From a virus, in the IMG/VR virus record IMGVR_UViG_3300043420_001163, positions 1 through 35,112 of that record: DNA of 35,112 nucleotides. One strand, written 5' to 3'. Below, one piece after another: positions 31,930 through 35,112 of this stretch (position 1 is its first letter; each line of letters begins with the position of its first letter). The position numbers were made by a program, and so were the translations under genes. The notes beneath the pieces were generated by a model. It was not told the origin of the DNA. It worked only from the letters and a program-made list of their open reading frames with translations, and ran no database searches.

Positions 31930-32310
31930 ATGGCAGATTTTAATTCGGCGTATACAGGCGCGCAAATTGATGCTGGGATTGCCGCTGCAAACACGGCCAC
32001 ACAGCCCGGAGATTTAGCTACAGTTGCCACTAGCGGTGACTACAATGATTTGTCAAACAAGCCAACTCTTGGCACGGCGGCAGCAACTAACAGCACAGAC
32101 TATGCTACGGCGGCGCAGGGTTCGACAGCAGACACCGCGCTACAGCCAGGTGATAACATTTCAGATTTGACTAATGATGCGGGCTTTGTGCCGAGCGATA
32201 CAACCGGCGTGACAGGAGCTGACGCAATTACCAATATTATCTCGTTAACGCAGGCGGAATACGACGCTATTGTGTCTCCAAACGCCTCTACTTTATACGT
32301 GGTTGTTTAA
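31930..32310 (+). CDS. Fibre-like appendage protein
   Basis: A 126-residue protein with repeated phage fibre phrases: QPGDLATVATSGDYNDLSNK, then AQGSTADTALQPGDNISDLT, and LTQAEYDAIVSPNASTLYVV at the end. These sequences are common in tail-fibre shafts and baseplate-linked proteins. It could be a short fibre tip or an adaptor for the following appendage proteins. Confidence 0.65.
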   Translation: MADFNSAYTGAQIDAGIAAANTATQPGDLATVATSGDYNDLSNKPTLGTAAATNSTDYATAAQGSTADTALQPGDNISDLTNDAGFVPSDTTGVTGADAITNIISLTQAEYDAIVSPNASTLYVVV

Positions 32311-32311
32311 T

Positions 32312-33253
32312 ATGGCGTTGAAACTCGGAACGGCCACACCAAGCAAGCTCTACGTAGGCTCGACAGAGGTGACCAAGGCGTACCTTGGCGCTTCTGAGGT
32401 ATATTCATCTGGGCCTGCCCTTGACCCTGACGCAGCGGCCTACATCACCGCAGTCGAAACCGCTGACGGACAGGCGCTAGAGGCAGGCTTGGTTACTGCA
32501 ATCAACGACTTTGTGGTTGGCTGCAAGGCCGATGGTATCTGGACTGCCATCAAGGCTAGTTGCATCCTTGCGGGTGCCCGAACGCTTAGCGGTGCTTTGG
32601 TGCCGTTGGCGGGAACTGCGCCGACTAATTTCAACTTTGTATCCGGGGATTACAATAGAAAGACGGGGCTAGTGGGAGATGGAAGTACGAAGTATCTGGA
32701 CAGCAACAGGAACAACAATGCTGATCCGCAAGATAATCAGCACATGTCTGTTTGGGCATCAACCGCCGCAACCAGCACAGCGTCTACTTTCCCAATTTAC
32801 ATAGGGGCAGGAGCGTTAGGCACGGGAGCAACTCATATAGGTCGCCTCGCCTCTGACGGTGTTCTTTACTTAAGAAACAGAAATAGTGAGTATCAGGAAG
32901 CAATTCCGGGATCGGCCGTGGGGCTTCTTGGCATGTCTAGGAACTCCTCAAGTTCTTATGTGTCAAGAGTGGATGGAATAAACACGAACAATAACGTCAC
33001 TTCTCAAACTCCATTGAATCAGAATGTAATTGTCTTCGCTGCCAGCTCTGACCCCGGTAGGCCATCTAACGGCCGCCTCGCCTTCTACAGCATCGGTGAA
33101 GCCATTGACCTCGCATTGCTAGATGCACGTGTTTCCACGCTGATTGCCGCACTTCAATTCGGCATAAACACTGGACTAGCCGCAAGTGACTACGACGCCG
33201 ACACGGTGGCTTACGTTAACCGTGGTTATGCAGCAGGAGGTTCGCTAGCATGA
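32312..33253 (+). CDS. Virion appendage protein, paralogue 1
   Basis: A 313-residue protein from the ATG at 32312. It has an N-terminal extension with a short module (LYVGSTEVTKAYLGASEVYS) found in appendage proteins, a central block shared with the next gene (GTAPTNFNFVSGDYNRKTGL then VGDGSTKYL and SNRNNNADPQD), a variable middle and the conserved end LAFYSIGEAIDLALLDARVS. It carries a further C-terminal tail. It probably is a receptor-binding or host-range protein; no lectin motif is claimed. Confidence 0.65.
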   Translation: MALKLGTATPSKLYVGSTEVTKAYLGASEVYSSGPALDPDAAAYITAVETADGQALEAGLVTAINDFVVGCKADGIWTAIKASCILAGARTLSGALVPLAGTAPTNFNFVSGDYNRKTGLVGDGSTKYLDSNRNNNADPQDNQHMSVWASTAATSTASTFPIYIGAGALGTGATHIGRLASDGVLYLRNRNSEYQEAIPGSAVGLLGMSRNSSSSYVSRVDGINTNNNVTSQTPLNQNVIVFAASSDPGRPSNGRLAFYSIGEAIDLALLDARVSTLIAALQFGINTGLAASDYDADTVAYVNRGYAAGGSLA

Positions 33254-33933
33254 GCCAAGTGAAAAACCTAGTTGACGCGATTGACGCCTTTATTACTGGA
33301 AGCAAAGCAGACGGCACCTGGAACGCGATTAAGGCGAGTTGCATTTTGGCGGCGTGGGATAACCTGAATGGTGCGTTGGTGCCGTTGGTGGGGACGGCGC
33401 CTACGAACTTCAACTTTGTCTTTGGTGATTATAACAGGAAGACAGGATTGGTTGGAGATGGAAGTACGAAATACTTGAATAGCAACAGAAACAACAATGC
33501 AGACCCGCAGGATAGCAAGCACTTTTCCGTTTTTGCGTCAACATTATTTAACAACACCGTTATTGGGGCTTTTGATGGGGTGGGGTCAACTGGTGCCAGT
33601 TGGTTGGCAAGAGACGCGACCACCACATATGTAAGGCTTAACGCTAGTTCATCAAACGCAACAGTTGAAGTCGCTGCCACTGGTTTTATCGGAGCAAGCA
33701 GGTCTTCATCAACAACTATAAACAGACGAATTTTTGGAACGACGATTACTGGAATAAGCCAAAATTCTGTTATTCCGTCTAATACACCTGTTAATGTTTT
33801 CAGGCAAGGTTTGGCTAGTCAGTTTTCAAACAGTCGCCTCGCCTTCTACTCCATCGGCGAAGCTTTAGACCTCGCTTTGCTTGACACTCGCGTTTCTGCA
33901 CTAATAACTGCTATTGACGGAGCAATTCCATGA
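33250..33933 (+). CDS. Virion appendage protein, paralogue 2
   Basis: A 227-residue protein whose ATG overlaps the previous stop (ATGA). The shared block begins at about residue 20 (GSKADGTWNAIKASCILAAW), goes on through the GDYNRKTGLVGDGSTKYL motif, and ends with the LAFYSIGEALDLALLDTRVS segment. The middle is different from paralogue 1. It lacks the extra N-terminal module. Tandem duplication followed by divergence is likely. Confidence 0.65.
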   Translation: MSQVKNLVDAIDAFITGSKADGTWNAIKASCILAAWDNLNGALVPLVGTAPTNFNFVFGDYNRKTGLVGDGSTKYLNSNRNNNADPQDSKHFSVFASTLFNNTVIGAFDGVGSTGASWLARDATTTYVRLNASSSNATVEVAATGFIGASRSSSTTINRRIFGTTITGISQNSVIPSNTPVNVFRQGLASQFSNSRLAFYSIGEALDLALLDTRVSALITAIDGAIP

Positions 33934-34163
33934 ACGCACTAATCTTTACCGACGCTGACGCTCAAACGTTAATCGCTTATCAATCGGGCCAACACCGCCT
34001 TGCCCCGGTGCAACTGACTGACGGGCGATGGTTCCTCATGGAAGACATTTTGACAGAAATTCCAGACGGGCTTTTTGGGGGCAAGCTCAATGTGAGCTAC
34101 GAGACTGAGCAATTTGACAATATCAAACAACTAATTCCAGTTGCAGAGATTGATTTTATTTAA
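33930..34163 (+). CDS. Small protein following the appendage genes, unknown
   Basis: A 77-residue protein with a compact beta/alpha pattern (APVQLTDGRWFLMEDIL). The ATG overlaps the previous stop. Small proteins at this place can be appendage chaperones, but the sequence gives no proof. Confidence 0.55.
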   Translation: MNALIFTDADAQTLIAYQSGQHRLAPVQLTDGRWFLMEDILTEIPDGLFGGKLNVSYETEQFDNIKQLIPVAEIDFI

Positions 34164-34176
34164 AAGGAGATAAGAA

Positions 34177-34344
34177 ATGATGGACGACAAGAAAAAGAAA
34201 ATCGCCGACAAGCTTATTAAGTACATGGAAGAACTTCTCGAAGATGAAGACCCTCTATACGAAGATGATGAACTTTTCGAAAAAGTAAAGAAGCCGAAAA
34301 TCAAAGTAATGGTCAGTAAGAAGCTTAAAGAAAAGGCTGAGTAA
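34177..34344 (+). CDS. Small highly charged protein
   Basis: A 55-residue protein with a strong AAGGAG site. Blocks of K alternate with blocks of E and D (MMDDKKKKIADKLIKYMEEL; DEDPLYEDDELFEKVKK). It is too short for the usual gene cut-offs. The stop overlaps the next ATG (TAATG). No function recognised; probably an assembly accessory of the adaptor. Confidence 0.6.
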   Translation: MMDDKKKKIADKLIKYMEELLEDEDPLYEDDELFEKVKKPKIKVMVSKKLKEKAE

Positions 34345-35112
34345 TGTACACGACTGAAGACCTAGTTGACCAAATTAAGGAGAACACTTCGACTGAATTT
34401 GCACAAGGTCGATTCAGTCAAAGTACAATTATTGACATTTGTAACCAAGAATCCATTAAGCGTATTCGACCTATCATATCCGACCTTCAAAAAGAGTTTT
34501 TTGTCGTATCAACTTCGCTAGCAGTTGCAGCAAACCAGAAGCATGTCAGACTTCCAAAGCGCGCTTCAGGTCGGGGACTCCGTGAACTCTACTTGACAGT
34601 GGATACCGAGAGGCACTTGCTGACACAGATTACCAGGGAGCAAGCAACGAACGAGGAAACCACGAACAGCGGTATCCCTCGCAAGTTCTACTTCGAAGCC
34701 GACTCCATCGTGTTCACACAGCCAATGTCGCAGGCAGCTACCCTTGAACTGGTTCTTGAAGTCTCACCCGGTCGCCTGGTTCTCTCAACTGCAACCACAA
34801 CCGTGTCATCAGTGGACTTTGATACCGGGGTTGTTGTCGTATCCGGTACTCCATCAGGATACGGCTCTCCCGTCGAATACGACTTCATCCAGCAGCTTGG
34901 CTACGGGAATGCCGTGCTTGCATGTGGGTTGACACCCGTATCCGTGGTGGGGACGACATACACGTTTACGGCTAGCGAACTGCCTAAGACCCTGGCACCG
35001 GGGGACTACATCACCCTCGCAGGACAAACACCCATCCCGAACATGCCAGACGAAGCCGTAGCCTGTCTGATTCATGCGGTGTCTACCCGTATCTACAGGC
35101 TACGTGGTGATT
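34344..35112 (+). CDS. Head-tail adaptor protein, N-terminal part (runs off the window)
   Basis: At least 256 residues are visible and the frame stays open to the last base. The start is MYTTEDLVDQIKENTSTEFA; helices near the N-terminus (FSQSTIIDICNQESIKRIRP) precede a beta-rich region and a helix PDEAVACLIHAVSTRIYRL. This layout resembles P22 gp4/T7 gp11-type adaptors that extend the portal ring. The position before a nozzle-like gene in a circular map supports the idea. The missing C-terminus limits the call. Confidence 0.6.
   Translation, partial: MYTTEDLVDQIKENTSTEFAQGRFSQSTIIDICNQESIKRIRPIISDLQKEFFVVSTSLAVAANQKHVRLPKRASGRGLRELYLTVDTERHLLTQITREQATNEETTNSGIPRKFYFEADSIVFTQPMSQAATLELVLEVSPGRLVLSTATTTVSSVDFDTGVVVVSGTPSGYGSPVEYDFIQQLGYGNAVLACGLTPVSVVGTTYTFTASELPKTLAPGDYITLAGQTPIPNMPDEAVACLIHAVSTRIYRLRGD

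Noticed and set aside
1-35112. Temperate phage integration module
   Set aside because: No recombinase, attachment site or typical cI-type repressor was recognised; the small HTH proteins alone do not show lysogeny.

Overview
The window reads as most of the genome of a tailed double-stranded DNA phage. It has a terminase large subunit, portal, scaffold, major capsid protein, head-tail adaptor, repeat-rich tail fibre, a block of likely internal or ejection proteins, a bifunctional cell-wall lysin and a phage recombination and replication module. The absence of a recognisable tape-measure, tail-tube or sheath gene and the P22/T7-like adaptor and nozzle-type proteins suggest a podovirus-like virion. 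No integrase, RNA polymerase, family A or B DNA polymerase, tRNA, rRNA, CRISPR array or insertion sequence was recognised. Nothing in the sequence fixes the host, although the lysin implies a peptidoglycan-bearing bacterium. The window opens inside one virion gene and closes inside another, so it may be an arbitrarily cut or incomplete molecule.

Layout. 1-9641 (+): end of a tail nozzle-like gene, portal, then four large alpha-helical or glycine-rich proteins that look like internal virion proteins, with overlapping or abutting reading frames. 9730-13677, almost all minus strand: a small membrane/coiled-coil protein and a compact module of Sak4-like RecA ATPase, small helical protein, DUF669-like protein, superfamily II helicase and YqaJ-type exonuclease. 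A plus-strand VRR-NUC-type nuclease runs tail-to-tail into the exonuclease gene. 13736-15982 (+): a primase-polymerase/PriCT/DUF3987-like replication protein. 15983-16689: about 700 bases without a credible gene, rich in hairpins and a candidate replication origin or control region.

16690-23233 is a dense early, regulatory and lysis region of mostly tiny genes. Two cassettes (17276-17996 and 20406-21160) have the same order: a promoter-like AACCCTTGAC start, a small protein, a single-domain Xre/Cro-type HTH protein, and one or two membrane mini-proteins joined by the same overlapping stop/start. Between them lie a minus-strand pair of unknown genes, a membrane/coiled-coil protein, a terminase-small-subunit-like protein and a glucosaminidase plus amidase endolysin.

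23230-35112 (+) is the packaging and virion block: terminase large subunit, an unknown protein, scaffold, decoration-like protein, capsid, a clear intrinsic terminator, a 1125-residue fibre with nine 22-residue repeats and an S74 chaperone, small virion-type proteins, two tandem paralogous appendage proteins, and the head-tail adaptor running off the end. The portal is not next to terminase and capsid. If the map is circular, it lies beyond the tail genes.

The best candidates for something undescribed are the paired HTH/membrane-miniprotein cassettes, the hairpin-rich intergenic regions and the interlocked gene starts at 18700. All function calls rest on motif reading by eye, with no database search.
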